DNA from: Odontesthes bonariensis
Lineage: Eukaryota > Chordata > Actinopteri > Atheriniformes > Atherinopsidae
Direction: 5' to 3'
Assembly (NCBI RefSeq): GCF_027942865.1
Contig: NC_134519.1
Coordinates: forward strand, 18,448,248-18,512,247
Length of the DNA stretch: 64,000 bases
The notes beneath the pieces were generated by a model that was not told where the DNA came from, made no database searches, and was given only the letters and a program-made list of their open reading frames with translations. Of the stretch, positions 1 through 12,600 are shown piece by piece; positions within the stretch are counted from its first letter, which is position 1; each line of letters starts with the position of its first letter. The position numbers and the translations under genes were made by a program.

Positions 1-3000
1 TTATCCAAAAGGAAATGGAATTAGCATTGCTATTCCAAATATAAAGTAGAATAAAATTAACTGGTATTGCAAGCAGTACGGTGAACTGTTCTTAGTTAAT
101 TCTGCAAGTTGTACAGGGATAAGAAATATAGATTTTTGTGACTCTGAAAAACAATTAATACATCAGGGAATTGTTCGAAAAAGCTTGAGTAAGAAGCAAT
201 ACTGTCCATGCATTACAATTGTTTTTCACTTTTTTTTTTGTAAACAATACAACTGAAATGGGCCTATACGCAGAAATTTAGTGTGGAGAATACTTGCAAT
301 AGAACATATGTTAACTAATGAAAAAAAATGTGTCACTAAATGAAAGCAAAAACAAAGTTAAAGGAGTTTTTATACAGTTTTTATAAAGTATTGCAAGGAT
401 GTAAAATTGAAAGGATTTACGCAAGTAAATCTTGTTTGAAATATCCCCAAAATTCTGCTTTGACTACCCTTATCTGGACAACTTTTTTGCATGTAGTAAT
501 AGCCCACCAGGAGCAGCAATAATTCCAACTGCCAACTTAGACAAGATTGACTCAAACTACATTAAAACTCAGGCCTACCACACAAGGGCTCCATTCATAT
601 TGTACTGACTGACTGCCATGTGGCTAAATCTTTATTATCACAAAGCAAATCAATATCCTTCAGCTAAATACACCTTGGTGCTGTTCTCACTGATGTTCAA
701 CAGGCTGTTTAATCCAACACTGGGGTGTTTCCCTCCTGTACTATTCAGCAGCGTGTTGTTCTAACCGGGGTTGTTAAAACCACAGAGCTGTTGTTAAGAA
801 TACATTCCCCCTAGGGCTTGCAGAGATCTTAACGTGAAAGCAGACCAGAGAGCTTTAAGTCTCATTTAATGGAAGGTCAATATTAGCGTTAAGTTTGCGG
901 TGTGTCCTTTTCATTTTTACACCTAGGGTAGTGTAACTACAACCGAGCACTTAATAATTGAAGCTATATTTTTGTGTTTTCCCATAATCTGCCTCCAGCT
1001 GGGCGGTCTGGATCCTGAGTTGTTCAACACAACAACTGGGATTAAAAGATACAATAGACTCTACACAGATCAGTTTATAATGATCTCCAAAGCTAATACT
1101 AAATGTGAACATCCTCCTCCATTTCAGCTTATTCAGCCAATCTGGCTATGCAGCTGTAGTGAAAACAAAAAGTCTTACTCCTTCCCTTTAGATTGTTGTG
1201 AAATATCTCATCAACTAAAGAACAGATGAAAAAGCGTTTATAATACCAGGGGATTGACTGATAATGGTCACCCCCTGGCTATTTCGCATAGAGTCCATGT
1301 TTTTAGTCCAAGTAAAAATATCAATTCCTAAAAGATTTATCAAAACAAATTTTTTGATCAAGGATCTTAAATGATGAATCTTTACAGTTTTGGTGATCCA
1401 CCTAAATACGTGACATGGCCATGAAGTTGACATTTGTGGTTGTGATTTCAATTTTTTGAAAACTGAGACCAGAATTGATTTTTTTCTCTTTTTAGCTAAT
1501 AACCATTTATCCAATAAAATACTGAAACAATCAGCCATCACAATTGTGTTTTGCTAATAGCAATAATTGCAAGATGCTAACATGATAATACACATTAGAT
1601 GATTGGTATCCTGAACATTTGCTGTTGAAAATAATGATACATTTAAAAAAAGAAAATATGTACAGTATATACAAAAATAAACTGATCAATGCCATCACAT
1701 GTAAGAAGAAAAATAAAGCAACGCTATCTCAAGAATATATTAGTAAATCCGTTTGTCTCTCTCAAGACATTAGTCAAATTTGGTTTTGAGAGATGGCTTA
1801 TAGTTTTACAAGCATTTTCAAAATGACTAGCCAGGGTCTTAGAGTGTTTACATACAGTTCAGAGCCGACGCAAAAGAGGCTCTGCTTTTCCCTGTGTTTA
1901 TGCTGCCTGTTTCCTGTGGGGCTGTTTTGGAGTCTGCGAGGGAAGAGACACTGCAGTGAGAGACCAATAAAACATAAACACGGAACAATGAATGATGGAC
2001 GAAAGAGGATTTGCTCCAAAGACACGGTTTTGTGGTATATTGTTGGTGCCATCCAAGGACAGCTCAATATGACACAATGGCAAGGTTGATGAGCTGCATA
2101 GATACATATGGGGGACAATTCATTACCTCAGCATGCTTCCCTCAGACTTTATCTAAATGAGCTCTGCCCTTTCCGGTTGAATTATAGTCATTAAGAATTG
2201 TTGTGAGCTTCCTTATAAGCATATCTTGAAGTGAAAGTGACTTTCATGACACAAGTCTTTGACTCGCTTGGATAATTACACTAACTTCGGTGTTTACATT
2301 GACTAATATGTCCCATGATGTTTGCTAAATGACCAGAGCTAAAGCAGTGACCAGAAGGGGCATTAGCCTGACTTGAGCAGGCTATGACAGGCAGATATCA
2401 GGCAAACCTTTACACACTATCAAAGCACCATCTCTCCCTAGAAAAGGCTTGGTTTTCTTATCACAATAAGGACCTTGCGTCTGCCTTTCACAACTGGACC
2501 GCATCTCCCGGGTGGTCTCAGGGTTTAGCTGCGTGACACTGGTGCCTTGCTGTTCCAAGAAGATGTGGAATACAGTGGGAATGCTTCATTTCAGTCAGAT
2601 AGGAATCACCTCACAACCTTGATGGGACAGATAAGACAAGCTGGCGTAAAACTTGGTTTCATGAACTGAAATACGAGAATTGTTAAATACATGAACCAAA
2701 AAAACTCCCTGTTATTACCAAGATTATGATGAGTTTATAGATAAAAGTATCAAATCCCACATGTTCATTCCATACCCATATCTGAAGTTTGTGGAAGTCT
2801 GTGAGTCCAGCTTCTCAAAGATAAGAAGGGGCAGCACAATGAAGTTGGAGGAGGATATTCAAAAACAGCCCCAAGTGGAGTGCTAAGTGCTGTCTTTCCC
2901 ACTGGGTCTCTATGGCCACTGTCTCATGTCTGACCTGTACCTAGACCTGGACTCCTTTTGGGAGTGGAGGATCGAGAAGGTGTGGTCTCCTCTTGTCTAC

Positions 3001-3228
3001 ATGATTTCCTGCCTTCAACACAAGCTCTAATTGGAAATTTGGGTGGCCTTGTTTATTTACATGGTTGAAATGCGGCGAGGTTGTATTTATATTTTCATGG
3101 CGCGTTCTCAGCAGTACCGCATTACAAAGCTTTTCCCCTGAGATCACTGTGGGAGAGGGAGGGGAGTATGGAATTGTAGAGCAGCCCAGTGGCTCAATAT
3201 GTGTGAGTAGGAGGGTAGAGTGATAGAA
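1..3228. other. Intergenic, no gene recognised
   Basis: No open frame here resembles a known protein, and no splice-bounded coding block was found on either strand. The open frames are short and of low complexity, or overlap each other on opposite strands (for example around 1.8-2.1 kb). In human the gene past IRF4 is EXOC2; I saw no exon of it here, so it presumably lies further left or has moved. Confidence 0.5.
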
Positions 3229-3603
3229 GGCAAGGCAAGGCAATTTTATTTGTAGAGCACAATTCGTACACAAGGCAATTCAAAATGCTTTACAGCTACA
3301 TAAAATCACAAGAAGGCAATAAAATCATTCCAAAAAAACATAAGAAATAATCATTAATTAATTAATTTAAAAGTGAAGAGTGCAGATAAAATACTTTCAG
3401 GTGTCATATGCACAGCTAAATAGAACTGTTTTCAGCCTGGATTTAAACATTGAGGCCTGTCTCACATCTTCTGGAAGACTGTTCCAGATTTTAGGAGCAT
3501 AAAACTGAAACGCAGCCTCACCTTGTTTAGTCCTGACTCTGGGCACCAGCAGGAGACCCTTCACTGAGGTTCCCAGAGCCCGAGTTGGTTCATATGGCTC
3601 TAT
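3229..3603 (-). mobile_element. L2-clade LINE, 5'-truncated 3' end
   Basis: The reverse strand matches the last part of the L2 fragment at 45.99-46.94 kb: the end of the reverse transcriptase ORF (codons around 'KIWNSLPEDV'), a short 3' UTR, and the same pentanucleotide tail, seen here on the plus strand as GGCAA repeats. About 375 bp remain. Similarity stops near the codons for 'EPYEPT', so this is a typical 5'-truncated insertion. The two copies lie in opposite orientations. Confidence 0.8.
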
Positions 3604-4185
3604 AGAGGTTGTGAGGTCTAAATTTCTTCCCTATGGAGAACATTATAATGTATGATGTTCCATGAAAATCTCTTTGCTGCCATGTCATTGTTACTTTAAT
3701 TGGATCTATCAGTAGAATAGATAAAGCAAATTATAAAGAATTAATAGGAACATAGGAGCATAGAAACATTAACATTGTAAACTTGTATAAACAGAAATCA
3801 AATAGGGAATAAAACAATAATCAAGTAAATATTGAATGAATGTAATTTCTTTTAAAAACAAAATAGAAAAAAAGGTCAATGTCAACATTTCTTACTTGTA
3901 CAGGATAGACATAAATTATCATCAAATCATGTTCAGTGACATAATTTTACTTGATAAAGTTTGTGAAATTATAACCCAGTACTGTTAGGCTTTCTAAAAC
4001 ACCACTAAAGCAGCGCAACAATTGTACAGTATACCAGCATGAGACCGTTGTGCTTAACCTTAAAAACTACCCCAAGATGAGATGTGTCAGAGTGGCCACC
4101 GTGTGTTTATCTTGCATACCAGCTGAGTGGCAGAAGGCATAGTTTTCTTGTAAAGCTACGGCTACAAAGTGCTTTGAGTACACAT

Positions 4186-4312
4186 TCACACACACACACA
4201 TAGATATATATTTATAGAGCTGAAGCACAGAAGCATGTACACACACACGCACATATACATATATATGTGTATAGATATATATATATATATATATATATAC
4301 ATACTTATTTAC
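4186..4312. repeat. Compound CA / TA microsatellite
   Basis: Runs of CA followed by ATATAT repeats. The open frames on both strands across it are low-complexity translations of the repeat and not genes. Confidence 0.9.
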
Positions 4313-5718
4313 ATATATAGATCCTTGGTCCCTGCCAGTCATCTGGAGACCACACACCCAGACCACACAGATTCTGAGAACAATCCGACTTACTCTCACG
4401 CAAAAAGGCCAATGAGCTGTCATTCTGACCACTTCTGTTTCTCTGTCAGTGCTGTCTGCATGTGTCTTGATACACAAAAAAAATGCATTTCTTTAGATAG
4501 GAAATTGTCTGTAGGGAATTCTAATATTCCTATTTTAGAAAACTAATGAAGCCAAATCAGTCAAAGAGTTAGTTTTTTTTTTTTTTTTACAGATATGCTG
4601 GTGGGTGTAGGTAGAGGACTGTTTTTCTTAGTTCTGTTAAGACCGTCACATTCCTTGGCCAATATGTATCAAAGGCCTTGCGGTTGCATGATTACTGCTA
4701 TCCGGTCCAACCATGCTAATATGCAGCCATTATGGTTCACAACTCAACTTTCTCCAGCTCCTGAAAGGACAAACCGATGATAGACCACTCCCTGCTGGCC
4801 ATTTATCTTACTACATTTTTGGCTGTGCACAGTTACTTGGCTCTGTTTAAGCTTTAAAATCTTGATCTTCTCTGCTTATTCTTTGTCTCATAAAACAATC
4901 TAGATAATGATGAAATTGCAGTTTTTACTATTTTGTCTGATGATATTTTGGTGCGACATCCTTTATCTCCAAAGCCCCTGGAAGTTGCCAGCCAAACTAA
5001 ATAGACAATGCAGCCCAGGCACCAATACCAGGTAAATGACCATATTGTTCTGCTTATCAACTCTTATCTGTTTAGGCTCATGTCTGAAGTCATCTGATGG
5101 CTGCTTTCCATTACATTGCTGCTCCTTATCCGACAACTGTTATTGCTTTCCTGCCATCGTAACGTATTGGGTCATAATCATTGTTGTCTGAAGACACTAA
5201 CATAAACGGAGACGTTGAAAAACAACCCCAACTGATTCATTTTGCTGATAAAGATTTTATTTTCTAGGAATGGAAGAAATTCTCATGTTTCCTGTAGATC
5301 ACATCCAGATAATTAATTGCATTATAATGACATTCCATAACAATTTCAATCTGACAATGATAAATAAGCAACATTGATAATTGATTTGCGAGCACATACC
5401 TTCCAGGTCAGTTTTTACTGACAGTCCTGTGGTCTGCCATGTTCAAAAGTGATGAGAGGATCATCTGTCAACAGTTTATCAGCATGTTTGTGACCATCAC
5501 GGACTTCCTCCTGAGTACACACGTTTAGCCATGGGCCGGTGGGTGATGACTGGTGGATTCATAAGGTCACTTTGAGGGGTCAGACTTCTCTCTAACCTTA
5601 ACTGCTAGCAACATTCACCAGTTATGGAGGTTCAAATGACTGCCCTTCGGAGTCTGACCCCATACATACCTACTGGGCTCAGTGACTCAGTTCAAAGTCC
5701 ACAAAAAGTTTATTTTAA

Positions 5719-6740
5719 AGGGACACTATGTAATAAATTAAGTCATTTATTAGCTCAAATCAACATATTCATTCATAAGTTAGTCCTCATTGGTGTAAAA
5801 TGATCTCTGTCAAAAATCTCACTTATCCTCCTGAGTGAAAAATAACTTGTCTGTATCTACATAGAGCAAGTAAGCTCTATGGAGGCTGCCATGTCCTTCC
5901 GGTCTATGAAAAACGACGAAGTGCCGAGAGGGACATAAAGCACTTCGAATCGCGATTTCCCCACCAGGCCTACAAGCAGAAATGACGTCATTGTGACGTC
6001 ATTTCCGCCAAATGGCTTATTACAGCCGCTAATGCTAAATAGATTTTATTCCTTGGCACATATGTCTTTGTGTTCATTAGCTTTCTTTTTGTAAGTGCAT
6101 CATCTTCTTCTTTTTATTATTATTCCTATGCTCCCCCTGGATATCTTCTTTTTGGCGTTATGCTCACATTTGTAAACTGTTATTTTGTTGATTTACTAAT
6201 AAAGTTTAAAAAAAAAAAAAAAAATGCTAAATAGATTTTATCTCGTAAATGATCCCACTAATAATGCATTGATTGTTACCAAACTTCTGCCGTAGTACAC
6301 ATAGGCTCTTAACTCACAAAACGAGGCATTAGAAAGTTTGTAAGTTTACCGGGAGTTTATTTACCGCTGCTAATGCTCCTATTGCTAACGCTAACGCTGC
6401 GTCGACGTCACTTCCGGTAACTCCCGGAATATGACTAATTGCATTGCTTGCACACCAAAGGAGATGTTATGTTATCTGACATGTTATCTGTCATCTGTAT
6501 TCATAGTGTTGTTGTATGTGTGTTATGTAATCCTTTGTACTGTGTGTCTTGATTTCTTTTTGTTTGTATGGACCTTGAGTCTGAAGCTATAGCTTCTTGA
6601 ATCTTGACACATTCCGCTTGCCGTAGTTCAAGAAGTTGCAGCGCACATTTGAAAACGTGAGGCGCTAGAGAGCAAATTCATTCAACTTTGCAAAATAAAA
6701 TTGCACCACTAGATGGGGGAAGAAATTACATAGTGTCCCT
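5719..6740. mobile_element. Inverted-repeat DNA element flanked by TTAA (Kolobok- or piggyBac-like MITE)
   Basis: A perfect 16-bp inverted repeat, AGGGACACTATGTAAT at the left end and its complement at the right end, is flanked on both sides by TTAA (5715-5718 and 6741-6744). TTAA target duplications are known for the Kolobok and piggyBac superfamilies. The interior has no transposase-like frame, so it is non-autonomous. About 190 bp of the interior is a later retroposed insertion with its duplicated target. The superfamily is inferred only from the TTAA and the ends. Confidence 0.75.
6050..6222 (+). mobile_element. Poly(A)-tailed retrocopy with 18-bp target duplication
   Basis: A 173-bp insertion ends in AATAAAGTTT followed by about 16 A. 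It is bracketed by perfect direct repeats, ATGCTAAATAGATTTTAT, at about 6032-6049 and 6224-6241. The AATAAA signal and poly(A) tail point to a 5'-truncated copy of the 3' end of an mRNA, inserted by LINE machinery into the TTAA-flanked element. The source gene is not recognised, and the sequence shows no convincing reading frame. Confidence 0.8.
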
Positions 6741-7888
6741 TTAAGTGCTTACTCTGTTTTTTCATTGTTAATTGTGTTGTTTATGATTATGTGTTGTTTT
6801 GTGTGTTTCTTTTTCTGATTATATTTCTGAGAGTGGGCTCTCAATCCTCACGTTCAAGCCACAGTTCCAGGCCACAAAAAGCTACACAAACCAGCAGATG
6901 TCACTAAAGCATTGTTAATTTTTTATCCTGACTGAACCGCTTCATTTTCTTGGTTCATTTAGTCAAAAAAAGATTTCACCAAAAAAATCTCCATTATGTA
7001 CTTTATGTCACTGAAAAGTTGAATAACAGAGGTAGGACATATAGAAAGGCCACAGGGGCAACACTGAAACCATCCAATAATAATATGATACCTGTGTGAA
7101 GACATTGAAGTAGCAGGAGGAAATGGTTAATTTCTTTAAATTGAAATTTTTAAAGAACTTTTCACTTGTATATATAAAAAAAATGTATTTGTTTCTGCAT
7201 ACCATTAAAAATTCAGAAATGAGAAAGTTCCATTAAAAAGCAGAGAGATGTGGGAATAAGGTCAGGTTTCATCACATATTTTTTTTAGATAAAGCATGAT
7301 GTGTTTTGTTTCACTGTGAGTCAGTCAAATCGTATTCAACACCATCACTGGGTAAAGACGGAACTTACAGAATCACTTTCTTTTGGAGAATGTTAAAATG
7401 ATGTTGATAGTTTCTTTTTCTCTATAAAGCCATTTTCAGACATGGTACAGGAGTATCAGTTGAATGAACAGTCCAGGTCAGAGTCTCAGGTTATGGGCAA
7501 GGCAATGTCACTTAGAGTAACGGCTTGTAGAGGCGGAAAAACTGAAGCCTGACTACAAATGATGTGGCTTCCTGCAAAGGGGGAAGCACCATGGCAAATG
7601 AGTGAATGTGTTTTCTTTTCTTTTTTCTGCCTTTCTCTAACCAAATATGATTTTCTCATTCTTCCTCCCTGTGTTTGCAAATGTAGAGAGTTCAAAAATC
7701 AAACAAGCACAGTATATGTGGTAGTTTTGGATATGTTTATTTAAAAATAAATCTCAAAATACCATTTTTATATTAGAAAAATATCCAGATCAACATGTGG
7801 TGCTTGAAATCATTTACAAGGACAAATATGATTTTTTTTTTTAATCTCCTCTGTAGTTTTCTACAGCTGTAAACTGTGACGTGAGATG

Positions 7889-7912
7889 GGTGTGTGTGTG
7901 TGTGTGAGTGTG
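7889..7912. repeat. GT microsatellite
   Basis: A short run of about 10 GT units followed by mixed GTGAGTGT sequence. Confidence 0.85.
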
Positions 7913-9649
7913 TTTGAGTCACTGATGTTGTGGGTGGGGGAGTCACATGCTTTATCCTGAGTCCATAAATGTCAATTCCTGATAACGGTAATACCGCAAC
8001 TGTGTACCTACCCACACACATGCATGCATTTTATCCTCGTTATATTACAAGTTCAAGTATACTTTTGACTTCAAACATCACAAATTAACAGCGGTGACCA
8101 GATAATTATCACGCAAACACACATGACACACAATAATTGTACACTGAACATTAAGCAAACTGATTTTGTGTCAAATTTCTTGACCATGAAGTAATACAAA
8201 ATCTGAGAGTTCACTAATTTGATAATGAGGGTAAAAAGAATTTGTGATTAATGGGAAAAAAAAGAGAAAGCTCATTCCCGCCAGTTATTTTGGTAAGACT
8301 CTGAGAAAGTGATGTGGTTTAAGTGTGAGGGAAGTAAATGCTGAGATTGAAACTCTGGACCACAGAAGAAAAACAACAAAACCTCCATCCCTCCTCCTTC
8401 AGTATTAACTTGTAGGACAACAGCAGCATGAGGAATTCAACTCCAGTAAATTTAGCATTCTGTGTTTCTGCCGTTGTGCATGGTACTTTGTAGAGCTCTC
8501 TGTGTGCGTTTTGCTGGCCACTCAATCCAAAGGTCTCAATCCAAACCTCTACAGTGAGAATCTCATGGGAACTAGACAATTCGCCCATACCTTAACATGC
8601 ACATCGACCATGAAGGTAGTTTTCCTTCCCACTTGTGAGGCCACCAGTTTCAGATCTAGTGGAACAGGTATCATTTCCCTGTAAGTTACGGGATGAGTGA
8701 GATTTTTCCGGTGAATGTGCCTCAGCCCAGTTGGGTCAAGGTTCATCACAGCCAAACATAGCACTAGAACCTCAAACACCGTTCGGATTGTAAGTTGTAT
8801 GCTACTTGTCTGCTTCTTTTTTTTGTGAGGATGCAACACAAGTTATTATCTAGTTGCAAACCATAATCATAAGTTTAAAGTCCACAAGCTTTAGTCAAAA
8901 TGGTTTTCAAATGAGATCATTTCTAAAATGACTTATTATGGATCTGAATAAATTAAACTATATTGTTCTTCACTAGGAAGAGGCAATGATTAAATAAAAG
9001 GCCGCAGTATAAGCATGATATTTAGTTTCAATGAAACAGTGCTCTCTGCACACAGCTCATGATCCACTGGAGTCTTTGGGTAAAGAAAAAAAAACCTGAC
9101 TGAGAACCACAGCTGTTGGCTTTGTTGAGCTAAGCCTCTTCTGCAAGCATGTACATTTCGGCCACAGAACGAGCTACATCAGAAGCGAGAAATCGTGATC
9201 GTGTCTTCACTGCCACTTTACAAGTGCACGAGTCACACTGTCAACTGCTACCTGTGAATGAAGAAGTATTCATCTAAACTGCTTTATCACTTTGACGTAT
9301 CAGTGTTTGTCTTAGGGGCCATTCTTCCTGTGCACCTGTGCTAGTACTTCCTGTCTCAGCTTGCCCTCCGCTCCCCTCATCTCCCCCACCCTCAAACCGC
9401 ATCCTTCACACTGTCACAATAATATTTGTAGATTAAAAGAAAAAGAAAGAACTTTACTCCACAGTCACAGAGACACAGATTATGATGCATAGGTGTGCAA
9501 GTAAAAATCACAGGGTCTTCCCCATATCTACCCCTCCACACTATCATTTACAGTACACAGCTCTGCAGTCAAAAGGTGTTATGAAAGGTCACAGCTTTAC
9601 AGTCACACTCACACCCTCCTGCTTGTGTACGTGTGTTTTTGTGTGCTTG

Positions 9650-12600
9650 TCACTCTTGAATATGCTGGAGAGGTCTCTGGGCAGCATAGTCAGTTGTTGG
9701 AGAGGTGTTCTGTTCCTGGATGTGATCGTAGGCCCGCAGGTAGTGACCAGTGTTCTGCTGGTAATAGTACACCAATTTCCGGGCAAACACTGGTTCCACC
9801 TAAAATGAAAATGTTTTTTCATGTTTCAAACATGTATGTCACAGCAAAGGTAGAGAGCATGGCCCAAACAAAACTGCCAAAAACTGCATACTGACTTCAT
9901 TTTGTGAATTTTCAGGGATAGTATTTTTCACTACATAGGAAAAAGCTACAGAACCAAATATGCAAATATCGCACTTCTGTTTTCCTCTCCATTTTAAGAA
10001 AGCCGTGTAAGACAATAAACATGGCGTATAGCTCTGTGATCTCTCTCTCTGTAGGACACCAATTATAAATGAATTCCATGTAATCTAGATTTAGATTATT
10101 TTAATGGTATACTGACAACACAAATGAATCTTTTAACTAAGACCTGCGAGTTATGCCAGCCTTACCATGAGTGAAGATATTCACTTCCAAAAAGAGAATT
10201 TAGTGCTCATGTATTTATGGAATAAGTAACTGATAAATCAACATGAACATTTATACTAATGTGTATATTTCAGTTACGGATATAAAATCAGTTTAGTCTG
10301 TGACATTCAGCTTTGCCTTAAGCTAATGCTTGCTCTTCGGAAAGGAGATTACTTTGGACTAACCAGTTTTCTGTGTTTTGTGATTCATTCTGTAAGTTTT
10401 CATATGTTTTTATTTAATAAAAAGTCATTCAAATATGTTATGTTTAAGTCAGATTTTAGCCAAATATGACCAATGATTCTAATGCTTATAAAACGATGAC
10501 CAGTGTAAATAAGCAGGAAGTACTGCCATCTTTTTATCCATTCAACATCAGCATGACCACAGACTTTACTGAAGGCTCAGAAATTTCAGCAATGGGCTGC
10601 CAAGACATAAGGATGGCTATAGCTGATTGGTTCCAAGATTGCTTGGAAGATATCAAGATCTAAAATTTCCCAAAAACAATGTTCATAAAACAAATTACAG
10701 TAGTTAGAATTCATTCTAACCATTTTGATAATCACCTTGGAGACTAATTGTTTGTGTATTTAAAAAAACATTGCATCTGTTTACCAGATAAAGTTTTATA
10801 CCTGTGCTGTAATCATTTTCCTTGGACGCTGGGGGTCTGGATACTCGTCCCCGAAGCATAGCACCACCTGGTGTCGTGGTAGATGACGACCATTATGGGC
10901 AAAATCTTGTAGATCTAGAAGGAGATACCATTTCCATTTAAACCTATGATGTATGAGTTTCAGAATGCTCAGGCATGTGACATTGAACAGGCATTGTAAA
11001 TAATGTTCACTACCCCATTTAGCTCCCATGACATTTTCTTCAGTCACAATGTCTTTTCTAGAAATTACTGGTGAGGATGATGGCAATTCAATATGAAACA
11101 GCACAGACAATACAATCTTGTCATGCAGTGTGGTAGACCACAGGAGGTGGGTGGGGACTCCACAAACTCTGGCCCCCTGCTGAGAAGATGAGTGCCTTCT
11201 TTAAACTACTTCAAAAATGAGGGACTTACCCAACTAAAACATGTGAACATTCTTCATCATAATTATCACTGCTATCAGCACAACCATTAGCCTGTCAATA
11301 TGACCATAGTCATTGTCATACTGTCAATGGCTAAAGCAGTAATGTGCATGCTTATTTGTCTCAAGCTCATTTGAAAATTTGTGGACGATAAGAGGCAAGG
11401 CAGTTAGTTAGATTTTTTTTTTTTTTTTTTTTTTTAACTGTAAATGGACCTGAATCCTGGCATGGCAGACTGTGTGCCATCAGACAGTCATGCTATTAGC
11501 TTGATTGGAAAGTTGGACAGGTATTCTCTTAAAAAGGATACAGAATATGCCATTTTTCTTCCACATGACCAGCTTTGTTTGCTTCATCTATTTAATTTCT
11601 CTTTGAATAATTAATCAATTTATTAATTTAAATATTCTAAATAACACTGGTTTACAATCCCTTGTACAAAATAAGTTGAACGCTATCTATGCAATTCATC
11701 CATCCATCCATTCATCCATTTTCTATACCGCTGAATCCGTTGGTCGGGTTGCGGGGGGGCTGGAGCCTATCCCAGCGGTCAATGGGCGAGAGGCAGGGTA
11801 CACCCTGGACAGGCCGCCAGTCCATCACAGGGCCACACAGAGACAAACGAGACAAACAACCATACAAGCTCACACTCACTCCTAAGGACAATTTTAGAGA
11901 CACCAATAACTTAACATACATGTTTTTGGACAATGGGAGGAAGCCGGAGTACCCGGAGAGAACCCACGTATACACGGGGAGAACATGCAAACAAAGGCCC
12001 CAGCTTCTATGCAATTCAGTGTAATAGAAAAATACCACTAAAATCTATGAACAAAAGTGATCATAAGTGGTTGTGACCAAGCACAATTACTTATGAACTT
12101 ACAACAGTACAATTTTAAAGAACTTCTGCTTTATTTCATGGCAGAAGTTTCATTCTCCCATTATTTCATGGAAACTAAAGTTTATTTTAAGATGCCTCAC
12201 TGCAAAGATAAGGATTTCAAACTGACCCCACCCAGTTAGTTACAACTCACGTTAATATAGATCTTTACTGATTTGGGTGTATATTCAAACAATTGTTATT
12301 TCCTTCATGTATAATATTGTGTGTCATTTTACTTAAAATCGACATCACATGTTTTAAATCTCACTGAAGTAAATTTCTGACCTCTGATTTTGGGATGTAT
12401 AAACAAATGAATATGCAGTCCACCACTGTGTGACACATGTCAACACTTGTGTACTGCAGTTGCATATTACTGCTTACCAATAAGGAACTGATGGGTGTCA
12501 AACAGTTTGCGTGGCTGCTCCTTCTCCAGTTTGTTGGGTTTATCCATATACGGAGCCAGAGGTCCTTCCCAGTACACCCGTCCCTGACACAGGCGTTTAG

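Noticed and set aside
1793-2118. Opposite-strand open frames of about 100 codons
   Set aside because: Mutually overlapping, no family resemblance, no splice context.
4067-4546. Overlapping open frames of 136 and 103 codons
   Set aside because: They translate the CA/TA microsatellite (strings of Tyr-Ile and Thr-His) and overlap on opposite strands.
1-9600. exoc2 expected past irf4 by human gene order
   Set aside because: No exon with recognisable exoc2 sequence was found on the plus strand.
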